From JABSOG01 sp041583135 (GTDB lineage Bacteria > Pseudomonadota > Gammaproteobacteria > Enterobacterales > Alteromonadaceae), in the NCBI GenBank assembly GCA_041583135.1, contig JBFHGJ010000089.1, positions 1 through 23,895 of the forward strand: 23,895 bases of DNA, read 5' to 3'. The notes under the pieces were generated by a model. That model was not told the DNA's origin and did no database searches. It saw only the letters and a program-made list of their open reading frames with translations. A program made the translations under genes and the position numbers. Within the stretch, counting starts at the first letter, position 1. Every line of letters starts with the position of its first letter. Positions 7,574-15,567 of this stretch are shown piece after piece.

Positions 7574-8101
7574 TTAGAATCCCGGATCCCAATCGACCAC
7601 AATGGTCTTGGTTGATTGGTTGACCTCTTTAATCACCTGATCGGCTAAAAAAGGGATCAAACGCTCGGTCTTGCCAAAAGCATCGTTAGGCTTAGCTCTA
7701 ACCACCAGTACGTCATTCGAACCGGTTTCCAACAAATCTGTCACCTGCCCCATGTGGTAACCGCTTTCGCTGTGTACCTCAAGGCCGATTAAATCGCGCC
7801 AATAGAACTCACCTTCGTCGAGTTCCGGCAAGTCGTCTTCAGCAATCGCAATTTCTGCGTTGGTGTAAACTTGCGCTTGGTCGCGGTCGTCCACGTTATC
7901 TAACTTGAACACCAGACCGTTGTTGTGTCGTCGCCACTGGGCAACTTTTTGTTCTTGCCATTGTCCATTCATTTGAATCAACAATGTCTCGTAATCAAAG
8001 ATCCCTTCCGGGTTATCGGTATAGGGAGTCAATTTCAGCCAGCCTTTGATGCCGTAGGGTGCACCCACTTTACCAAGAACGACTTTTTGCGACACTGACA
8101 T
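7574..8101 (-). CDS. rimM: ribosome maturation factor RimM
   Basis: RimM (175 residues) binds S19 and helps mature the 30S head domain. The N-terminal RimM domain begins with VVLGKVGAPYGIKGWLKL. The C-terminal PRC-barrel follows, with EGEFYWRDLIGLEV, GQVTDLLETGSNDVLVV and the ending ERLIPFLADQVIKEV, all standard for the family. It sits between rpsP (48 bases upstream) and trmD (a few bases downstream). AAAGG lies 8 bases before the ATG. Confidence 0.97.
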   Translation of the reverse strand: MSVSQKVVLGKVGAPYGIKGWLKLTPYTDNPEGIFDYETLLIQMNGQWQEQKVAQWRRHNNGLVFKLDNVDDRDQAQVYTNAEIAIAEDDLPELDEGEFYWRDLIGLEVHSESGYHMGQVTDLLETGSNDVLVVRAKPNDAFGKTERLIPFLADQVIKEVNQSTKTIVVDWDPGF

Positions 8102-8149
8102 ATACCTTACCTTTGATAACTTAAATTTATGACCAAATCCAATTAAAGA

Positions 8150-8398
8150 TTAAGCGGCTTTGCGCTTTTCTTTAACTAGGCTGGCTACGCGATCAGACAT
8201 GTTTGCGCCTTCGCCCAACCAGTGATCAACGCGCTCAAGATCAAGACGCAAAGTCTCTTCTTGGCCTTTTGCTAGTGGGTTGAAAAAGCCCAAGTTCTCG
8301 ATGAAACGCTTATCACGAGCACAACGGCTGTCTGCAACCACGACTTGGTAAAACGGGCGCTTTTTAGCTCCGCCACGTTGTAAACGAATAGTTACCAT
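8150..8398 (-). CDS. rpsP: 30S ribosomal protein S16
   Basis: An 82-residue S16, a small-subunit assembly protein, recognisable from MVTIRLQRGGAKKRPFYQVV, ADSRCARDKRFIENLGFFNP and the C-terminal region around VDHWLGEGANMSDRVASL. A good ribosome-binding site (GAGG, 5 bases before ATG) is present. It is the first gene of the rpsP-rimM-trmD-rplS operon, and a strong promoter lies 86 bases upstream at 8484-8511. Confidence 0.98.
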   Translation of the reverse strand: MVTIRLQRGGAKKRPFYQVVVADSRCARDKRFIENLGFFNPLAKGQEETLRLDLERVDHWLGEGANMSDRVASLVKEKRKAA

Positions 8399-8483
8399 AT
8401 CGTCCTCAATTTTAAGTTAGTGTAAAGATGTATTCCAAACTTCCCTGACCACAGGCATTCACAAGGGTCAAAAAAGCTCGCGT

Positions 8484-8511
8484 ATTATACGCTTTTTCTC
8501 TGCAATAACAA
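8484..8511 (-). promoter_or_regulatory. sigma70 promoter of the rpsP operon
   Basis: On the minus strand there is a perfect -10 TATAAT (8484-8489), a 16-bp spacer and a -35-like TTGTTA (8506-8511). The -10 sits in the palindrome GCGTATTATACGC (8480-8492). The untranslated leader of rpsP would be about 80 bases long. Confidence 0.75.
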
Positions 8512-8546
8512 GAATCTTTTGACTTTTGTGTGCCATAGCCGTGCGG

Positions 8547-10022
8547 CTAATCAAATACCATCAAGCTACGATATTCATCATGGGCATATTGGTCGGTCAT
8601 CCCGGAAACAAAATCCTGCATCAAGCGGCAACGGTAATAGAACTCCCAATGGACAAACTCAGACCTACTGTCATCCAAACGCGCCAGCGCCTCTTGATAG
8701 GCTCTTTTGTGCTTACCTGGTAATTTGCCGACCAAACGACTTTCTATCAATCTGAGTTTCACGGTTTGCCGGTCACCCGCCATTAAGGCTCTGAATTCAT
8801 CGCTGCTCAGTTGTAACAACGGCTGGTAGTAATCCAACAGGCCCTGAATGGTACGATAGCCACGCAACTCCTTTTGTTGCACCTCTTTATTGCTGAACAC
8901 ATATTTGGTCGCAACCGTCTTTAAACTCTCAGCCAACTGATGGGCAGCAGATCCGTCTTCCAGCAAAGCACCGTTAAACCGGCCGTGATAAATCGCCTCA
9001 AGGTTATCGACAAAGCGTTTGACCGCGTGCTTTACCAGCACATGATTGATGCTCACCCTTAAATTGACAAAAAATTGATTGATTTGGTCAATGCTTTCTT
9101 TGTCATAACGCTCTTTGGCTTTGTTTAAAAGCTGGGCAAAAGCGTTACCATAGTCATCGACCGGCGCATTCATATCTCCGCCTAGAGCAATATAGCAGTC
9201 ACTGAGCTTGGTAATGAGCAATTCAACGGTTAACAGCCCCTTCTCTACGGCATCTTCAATATCGGCAATGCAATAGGAGATATCATCTGCCGCTTCCATA
9301 ATATAAGTGAGCGGATGCCTACAACCGGGCTTCATCTCCAGCGCCTGTTGCATTTGTTCGACTATTCCCTGCTCTGAAAGATAATACCCCGGCTTTTTCA
9401 TCAAATAAGACATCTCTTTTGGGATATCTGTCGCCGTCATCTCTCCCGGTCTTGTGTATTTAAATACCGCCGCGATTTGGCTGTAAGATAAGTTCAGTTT
9501 AAGTAACGAACACAAAAGCCGAATGGCCTGAGCATTGCCCTCGAAGCACAACAAGTCGTTTTGCATCTGTTTAGGCATTGCGACAAGGGCATCGAGCTTA
9601 TTATTGCTATTTGCCTGCACGGCCTTGCCAAACCAATCGCTAATCGCCCGCTCGCCAAAGTGACCAAAAGGCGGATTGCCGATATCGTGCATCAGGCAGG
9701 CCATTTCCACCAAAGATTCGGCTGAGCGCTCAAGCGCGCAAAAGCCATAATCGTCAAACCCTTGATTGCCCTGTTTGAGTTTTCTCATGGTTTGTACAAT
9801 TTGCTGCACGATAAAACGACCGACTTGCTGAACTTCCAATGAGTGGGTCAAACGGCTTCGCACCGCCGCATTGCGCTCTAACGGAAAAACTTGGGTCTTT
9901 TGCTGCAACCTTCTGATGGCGGCACTATTAATAATGCGTCCACGGTCGCTTTCGACCGATGATTGAATGGTTTTCGACGGATAAAACTGACGTTGAGTAT
10001 TGATCTTGTGTTTGAAATCCAT
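8547..10022 (-). CDS. dgt: deoxyguanosine triphosphate triphosphohydrolase (dGTPase)
   Basis: Dgt splits dGTP into deoxyguanosine and tripolyphosphate. The 491-residue length fits the long Dgt type (E. coli 505). The N-terminal IIRSAAIRRLQ-type segment is present as GRIINSAAIRRLQQKTQVFP. The HD-superfamily metal ligands are His60 in RLTHSLEVQQVGR, His112-Asp113 in LMHDIGNPPFGHFGE, and Asp246 or Asp247 in EAADDISYCIADIEDAVEKG. It lies upstream of the rpsP promoter on the same strand and diverges from TBDR1. It is the last recognisable housekeeping gene before the accessory block. Confidence 0.95.
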   Translation of the reverse strand: MDFKHKINTQRQFYPSKTIQSSVESDRGRIINSAAIRRLQQKTQVFPLERNAAVRSRLTHSLEVQQVGRFIVQQIVQTMRKLKQGNQGFDDYGFCALERSAESLVEMACLMHDIGNPPFGHFGERAISDWFGKAVQANSNNKLDALVAMPKQMQNDLLCFEGNAQAIRLLCSLLKLNLSYSQIAAVFKYTRPGEMTATDIPKEMSYLMKKPGYYLSEQGIVEQMQQALEMKPGCRHPLTYIMEAADDISYCIADIEDAVEKGLLTVELLITKLSDCYIALGGDMNAPVDDYGNAFAQLLNKAKERYDKESIDQINQFFVNLRVSINHVLVKHAVKRFVDNLEAIYHGRFNGALLEDGSAAHQLAESLKTVATKYVFSNKEVQQKELRGYRTIQGLLDYYQPLLQLSSDEFRALMAGDRQTVKLRLIESRLVGKLPGKHKRAYQEALARLDDSRSEFVHWEFYYRCRLMQDFVSGMTDQYAHDEYRSLMVFD

Positions 10023-10185
10023 GGACTTGGCTTTTAGATTTGAATATCGGGTTTTTCTTTGCGTTTCACATTAACATACTCGAGCCAAAATTGGAGGTTT
10101 AAATAGTTGTTTTATTGGTTAAAACACACTGTAAGGTCTATAAGTTTATATGGACAGTATAAAATCAATAAAGCGGATGTTGAAA

Positions 10186-12594
10186 ATGAGCAAAACCACT
10201 GGCGTTGTCACAGGTTGTCTTACCATTGTTCTATCCACCTGCCCACAGGCCCAACCGGCAAAACCATCGTCGGACGCAAAAAAAACCGAAATCATTGAAG
10301 TGGTTGCGCAAAAGCGCCGGCAGAATATTCAGAAGGTCGGGATCTCTGTGACCGCAATCGACGAGATGACCCTCAAGCAGTTGGCGGTTGACGATACCGT
10401 AGATATCACCGAACAAGTCCCCAACCTACAGCTCAATGCTTGGTCTCCCAACCTCACCATTTTTAACTTGCGCGGCGTGTCGCAAAACAGTTTTACCGAC
10501 AATCTCGAAGGCCCCATTGCCGTCTATATGGACGATGCCTATCTCGGCAGTCTCAATGGCGTATCTACAGCACTATTTGATGTTCGGCGCGTAGAGGTGT
10601 TGCGCGGTCCACAGGGCACCTTGTTTGGTCGCAATGCCACCGGCGGACTTATCCATTATATTTCCCATTTGGCCGATGAAGATAATGCCAACGGATACAT
10701 GCGCCTAGTTGGGGGCAGCGACAATGCCCATTCGTTGGAACTTGCCTATGGCAATGAATTAACCCATGGTCTGCGCGCTCGGGCCGCGTTAAAAAAGAGC
10801 AAAGCCGATGGCTATATAAAAGCTGCCGACCCGGCACTTCGTGCCGTTGGTGGCGAGGACAACCTTGCGGCCAAACTGGCACTACAATGGGACGTCAATG
10901 ACAGTACCCAGCTAGATGTTTGGTATCGCTATAGTAAAGACACCGATGTGCCGACCGGCGGTTATACCTTTTTACCTTGGACACAAAACGAAATTGACCA
11001 AGCCTATATTCCACCTGAATTAATGGATTTTACCGCCAACGTTATCTTGGATGGCGCAGCGCCACCGGGCGGCATGTCGTTACTTGCCTTTACACAGCAG
11101 GTGTTTTTTAACCCGGATGACGGCTTTACCCCAGTCGATGACGCGGGCCTGACCATTTATCGCGGCGATCATCCAAACCCTTATACCCATTACTCCAATA
11201 TTGACGGCCATTTAAACCGACAGACCCACAACCTCACCGCCAAGCTAAGCTGGCAGCCAAACAGTCAAACCATCTTTGAATCAATCACCAACGTCAACCG
11301 GCTTAAAAAAGACTATCTTGAAGACGGTGATGGGATTGCCGCCCCGATCATCGCTTTTGCTACCGAGATGGATTACCGGCAATTGTCACAAGAATTTAGA
11401 GTATCGCGTCAAAATGACCGGTTTAACTGGCAATTGGGCAGCTACTACTTAGTGATGGAGCACGACGGACTTGCCGCGACCATCGGCAGCCCGGTGATCC
11501 GCTTGGCCAACACCCTTAAGGCCGACGGCTTACTCGACGCTGACTACGACCCCGCCAGCGGTTCGCCACAAGCAATACAAGACTATCTAATCGACGCCGA
11601 AAACATCGCGCTATTTGCCCAAGGCGAATGGCAATTGGGCGACGCGCTTTGGGGGATAGCCGGCGCACGCTGGTCAAAAGACGATAAAAGCCTCTACTAC
11701 GCCCGTGGCTTTGCCGATCAGCCCGCCGATATCGCTTTTATCTCGCAAACCCACATTACCCCGGCAGACAGTTTCGGCAACATCGAATATGACGATACCG
11801 CCTTTCGGCTTCAGTTAAATTGGCAACCAAATGAACAGCAAATGTGGTTTGCCTCCATCAACAAAGGCATCAAAGTGGGCAACTGGGCCTTCTCGGCAGG
11901 TCTTGACGCGCAAGACTTAGAACACCTACCTGAAACTATCTATGCCTTTGAGCTGGGGCTAAAATCCAGTTGGCCACAACGCCGTATGCGTCTTAACGCC
12001 ACTGGATTTTATTACGACTATCAAGACTATCAGGCGTTTTCCATGCTTGGACTGGCACCACAAATACGCAATACCGACGCCCAAGTGTATGGCGGTGAGG
12101 TTGAGCTGTTTTGGCAAGCGACCGACAGTTTCGATGTCACCTTTGGCGCAGGCTATTTAAGCTCAAATGTCGATGAGGTTAAAACGGTAGAACGTTGGAG
12201 TTCCCCTGTCGGTGGCACGGTTATTGATTTTCCCGTCGATGTCTTATACGACCGCGAACTGCCCAACGCCCCTAAGTGGTCGTTCAACTACCAGTTACAA
12301 TATTTCTTAGCACCGTTTGATAATGCCCTAAGCATTCAATTCGATGGGGTCTACTACGACGAACAATATTTAGAGGTCACCAACGGTGGCGGCTCCTATC
12401 AAAAAGCCTATGGCATCAGCAACTTAAGGTTATTCTATCAAGGTCGAAATAGCCCTTGGCAGCTAAGTCTATGGGCAAAGAATCTGTTTGATAAAACCTA
12501 CAAGCAATACAGCTTAGATCTCGGTATGCTTGGCGCCACTGCCTATTATGCACCGGGACGCAAATACGGCGCTTCCATCGAATATCAGTTCTGA
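10186..12594 (+). CDS. TonB-dependent outer-membrane receptor (TBDR1)
   Basis: An outer-membrane TonB-gated transporter, about 800 residues. A signal peptide is followed by a TonB-box-like IIEVVAQKR. The plug domain (about 60-175 counted from the upstream ATG at 10150) contains NLRGVSQNSF, PIAVYMDDAYLG and the hallmark VEVLRGPQGTLFGRNATGG. A long beta-barrel follows and ends in the C-terminal aromatic EYQF expected for BAM-mediated insertion. There is no N-terminal STN signalling domain. Starts at 10150, 10177 and 10186 are all in frame. I prefer 10186 because it gives the most normal signal peptide. Substrate unknown; the plug resembles the iron-complex/unknown-substrate receptors common in marine proteobacteria. 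Its stop is 7 bp from that of the convergent kinase gene. Confidence 0.9.
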   Translation: MSKTTGVVTGCLTIVLSTCPQAQPAKPSSDAKKTEIIEVVAQKRRQNIQKVGISVTAIDEMTLKQLAVDDTVDITEQVPNLQLNAWSPNLTIFNLRGVSQNSFTDNLEGPIAVYMDDAYLGSLNGVSTALFDVRRVEVLRGPQGTLFGRNATGGLIHYISHLADEDNANGYMRLVGGSDNAHSLELAYGNELTHGLRARAALKKSKADGYIKAADPALRAVGGEDNLAAKLALQWDVNDSTQLDVWYRYSKDTDVPTGGYTFLPWTQNEIDQAYIPPELMDFTANVILDGAAPPGGMSLLAFTQQVFFNPDDGFTPVDDAGLTIYRGDHPNPYTHYSNIDGHLNRQTHNLTAKLSWQPNSQTIFESITNVNRLKKDYLEDGDGIAAPIIAFATEMDYRQLSQEFRVSRQNDRFNWQLGSYYLVMEHDGLAATIGSPVIRLANTLKADGLLDADYDPASGSPQAIQDYLIDAENIALFAQGEWQLGDALWGIAGARWSKDDKSLYYARGFADQPADIAFISQTHITPADSFGNIEYDDTAFRLQLNWQPNEQQMWFASINKGIKVGNWAFSAGLDAQDLEHLPETIYAFELGLKSSWPQRRMRLNATGFYYDYQDYQAFSMLGLAPQIRNTDAQVYGGEVELFWQATDSFDVTFGAGYLSSNVDEVKTVERWSSPVGGTVIDFPVDVLYDRELPNAPKWSFNYQLQYFLAPFDNALSIQFDGVYYDEQYLEVTNGGGSYQKAYGISNLRLFYQGRNSPWQLSLWAKNLFDKTYKQYSLDLGMLGATAYYAPGRKYGASIEYQF

Positions 12595-12601
12595 TGGCTG
12601 T

Positions 12602-15364
12602 TCAGTCATGACTGACCGGGTTTAACAGCGCCAAAACGGTCTGTTTGAGTACTTCGATTTTGGTCGGCTTGGCAACATGTGCATCCATGCCAATCGACAA
12701 ATATTGCTTGATATCTTCTGCCATCACATTGGCGGTCAAGGCAATGATCGGCACCGCACTTTTCTCGCCATCTGGCAACTGTCTAATCGCTTTGGTCGCC
12801 TCGATACCATCCATTTGCGGCATGTGAATATCCATGAGGATCAAGTCAACCGGGTTATCCTGTAACTTCTCTAAACAGATCTCTCCATTTTCAGCCAACT
12901 GCACCTGTGCGCCTTCTTTTTCCAACATGTTGACAATCACCAGTTGATTGATCACATTGTCTTCTGCCACCAAAATGTTCAAGCCTTCAAAAATGGTGTT
13001 CTCACACCAAGATTTATCCTCTTTTGGCGGCGGCTCATTAAGAGCGAGATAAATGGTGTTGAACAACAGCGATGAAAGCACTGGTTTTTGTAGCACCGCA
13101 TGAATGTTCAACCTGCCCTTTTGTCTGGCGATCACATCGGTGTTGTAGGCGCTCAAAACAATACGTGCCGCCTTTATTTCAGGTTCAATCCCCTTTAGCT
13201 GCCCCAACAACATTTCTCCGCCCATACCGGGCATGGTCCAATCAGAAATGATCACCGCAAACCGCTCGGGCGATTTTCTCAAAAGCGACAGCGCCACTTT
13301 ACTCTTGCGACAGGCATGACAGCTCAGCCCCATCGCTTGAAGCTCTTTACTCAAGGCTTCAAGGGCCAGTTGATTGTCATCGACCAACAACACCTCAAAA
13401 GGCGTATCGAATCGCATTGGCTCTTTGGTATGGATCACGACTTGATCGTTAACCTTAACCCTTATGGTAGCGGTGAACTTACTGCCGACCTTTAGCTGAC
13501 TTTCGACACCGATATCTCCATGCATCAGCTGACATAGCCTTTTGGATATGGTCAAGCCAAGACCGGTACCGCCAAATTTTCTGGTGGTAGAACTGTCCTC
13601 TTGAGTAAAGGCATCAAACAAATGCTGAAACTGCTCACCATTGATACCGATACCCGTGTCCTCAACGACAAATACCAAGGTTTGAAAATTACGAGAATCG
13701 TTGTCGAGCTTCGCATCTATGGTCACTTTCACCCGACCTTTGGCGGTAAATTTAATCGCATTGGAGCATAGGTTTATCAAAACCTGATTAATCCGCACAA
13801 TATCCCCCATCAGATCAGGATGTACTTTTGACGTCACCTCCACGTCAAAATCAATGCCTTTTTCTTTGGCCTGTATACTAAAAGTGCTGTTGATATAGTC
13901 TACAACCGTATTGATAGAAAACGGTCGCATCTCAAGCACAATGTTGCCCGATTCAATCTTCGAGAAATCCAAAATATCGTTGATCACCACCAGCAACTGC
14001 TCAGAGGAATAATTAATCTTCTCGACATAATCACGCTGGGTGGCATTAAGATGGGTTTCCCCGAGCATCTTAGTCAGCCCGAGCACGCCATTCATCGGCG
14101 TTCTGATCTCATGGCTCATATTGGCCAAAAACTCCGATTTGGCCTTAGCCAATCGCTCGGCCTGCTCTTTGGCCACTTTCAGCTCTTTGGTGCGCACAGC
14201 CACGCGCCTTTCTAACGACGAACGCTCGATATCCAACTCTTTGAGCAACATCAGCCGCTTTTTGTTCAAGACCACAACAAACAATAAGAAACAGCCCATT
14301 ACGCTGATGATCATCAGCGCCGTAAGAATAACCACACCATGCGTTTCAAGATAGCTGGGCTGGTAGTATTCAATTTTCGCCCCCGGCGGCAGGCTTTGTT
14401 TATCGATATCAAATTTTTGCAGCTGGCGCCAATCATAAAAATGAGCGCTCATCTGACGCGGATCCGCTTTTTTCAGTGTATGGTTTTGAATAAAGCCAAT
14501 AATACTCATTGCCGTTTGTTCGCCCAAACGCTCACCGGACAGCAAATAACCACCGACCACGCCAGAGCCAAGCAGCGAATGCCAGTAGGTAAAAATCGGT
14601 GCGTTGGACTTGGCACTGAGCAGCTCAGCCAGTTGATAAGGCGTCAGTGGTGCGCCTTTGTAGCGGCGAAATATTGGGGTGTAAAATATTAGAGTATCGC
14701 GGTTGGTCGTCGCAATGCGCTGTAACATCGATTCTATCGGAACATTAAGCCAAGGCTCTACCTTGATATCAGGAAAGCTCTGTGTCAACAACGGCATCAA
14801 ACGCTGATACATATCGTGGCCGATACCACTGTGGGTATCGACAATAGTGACTATTTTGTTCGGCCTGATCAGAGAAACCGCATCATAGGTCGCTTGGTTG
14901 AAATCTAGCGGCGCTTCAATGATCACCCCTTTTTGCTCTGCCCCTAAACGAATATCGGCCCCAGGTTCCAAATAAATTCGCGGCACCTGATGAAACAGCT
15001 CGTCCATTTCGTTGAGTAAGTTGGCGGCAGTAACATCTTGGGTGATCACGATATCGATGGTTTTATTGCCGTATTTGCTTTTAAGTAGCGCCTTCATCGC
15101 CGCTTTTTGCTGGGTTTCATTAAAACGTCCGGCATCGATGTTCTCAACGTAAAAATCAAACGCCACCTCATGGCGTAGCAGTTGCTGTCTCAGCCCTCTT
15201 TCGACACTCAACTGCCACGGCATATCCTGATTAAGCGAGTTGATCAATAAAATTTGGGTGGTCTGCTGCCCACTGTCAGCTTTAAAAGGCAACAGCAATA
15301 AGCAAAGGACAAATGTCCCCCAAAAACTTAATGACTTCATTGACCATTCGATTCGAGTATTCAT
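12602..15364 (-). CDS. hybrid histidine kinase with ABC-substrate-binding-like sensor and two receiver domains
   Basis: A 920-residue inner-membrane phosphorelay kinase. Residues about 9-30 form a signal/first membrane segment. Residues 34-295 look like the ABC substrate-binding (PF04392, TrpX-like) fold, starting TTQILLINSLNQDMPWQ, and face the periplasm. A second membrane helix is at about 343-366. A short coiled coil leads to HisKA with His418 in ANMSHEIRTPMNG. The HATPase has N-box NLCSNAIKFT, G1 EDTGIGI and G2 GGTGLGLTIS. Two receivers follow, with phospho-acceptors Asp708 (ISDWTMPGMGG) and Asp845 (LMDIHMPQMDG). There is no Hpt domain, so the phosphoryl group must leave through another protein. 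The ligand is unknown. It is divergent from the second hybrid kinase and convergent with TBDR1. Confidence 0.93.
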   Translation of the reverse strand: MNTRIEWSMKSLSFWGTFVLCLLLLPFKADSGQQTTQILLINSLNQDMPWQLSVERGLRQQLLRHEVAFDFYVENIDAGRFNETQQKAAMKALLKSKYGNKTIDIVITQDVTAANLLNEMDELFHQVPRIYLEPGADIRLGAEQKGVIIEAPLDFNQATYDAVSLIRPNKIVTIVDTHSGIGHDMYQRLMPLLTQSFPDIKVEPWLNVPIESMLQRIATTNRDTLIFYTPIFRRYKGAPLTPYQLAELLSAKSNAPIFTYWHSLLGSGVVGGYLLSGERLGEQTAMSIIGFIQNHTLKKADPRQMSAHFYDWRQLQKFDIDKQSLPPGAKIEYYQPSYLETHGVVILTALMIISVMGCFLLFVVVLNKKRLMLLKELDIERSSLERRVAVRTKELKVAKEQAERLAKAKSEFLANMSHEIRTPMNGVLGLTKMLGETHLNATQRDYVEKINYSSEQLLVVINDILDFSKIESGNIVLEMRPFSINTVVDYINSTFSIQAKEKGIDFDVEVTSKVHPDLMGDIVRINQVLINLCSNAIKFTAKGRVKVTIDAKLDNDSRNFQTLVFVVEDTGIGINGEQFQHLFDAFTQEDSSTTRKFGGTGLGLTISKRLCQLMHGDIGVESQLKVGSKFTATIRVKVNDQVVIHTKEPMRFDTPFEVLLVDDNQLALEALSKELQAMGLSCHACRKSKVALSLLRKSPERFAVIISDWTMPGMGGEMLLGQLKGIEPEIKAARIVLSAYNTDVIARQKGRLNIHAVLQKPVLSSLLFNTIYLALNEPPPKEDKSWCENTIFEGLNILVAEDNVINQLVIVNMLEKEGAQVQLAENGEICLEKLQDNPVDLILMDIHMPQMDGIEATKAIRQLPDGEKSAVPIIALTANVMAEDIKQYLSIGMDAHVAKPTKIEVLKQTVLALLNPVSHD

Positions 15365-15567
15365 TAGACTATAGCGTAGTAACAGCCCGGATTATTGGCA
15401 ATTTATCATCGTTCATTTGCTTGAATTTACCCACTTCAACGGAGAATTATCAACGGGCACGCTGAACATTTGGGACAGCTGATATATACTACAGCTAATT
15501 GGTCATATTAATTGACCTAAATCGGGTTTTTGATCGGTGCTTAATTTAAAGGGAAAGTTATCTTCAT
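15365..15567. promoter_or_regulatory. shared divergent intergenic region of the two kinases with two dyads
   Basis: This 203-bp region separates the two divergent hybrid-kinase genes and must hold both promoters. Two dyads are visible: AGCTG-(10)-CAGCT (15477-15481 and 15492-15496), whose centre is TATATACT-like, and GGTCA-(7)-TGACC (15501-15505 and 15513-15517). Both are operator-like in size. I could not identify a convincing -35/-10 pair, nor match the dyads to a known regulator. Confidence 0.35.

Noticed and set aside
8440..8475. Inverted repeat TGACC...GGTCA in the rpsP leader as an autoregulatory structure
   Set aside because: Only 5 bp pair cleanly and the inner part does not extend into a stable stem; too weak to call a regulatory RNA.
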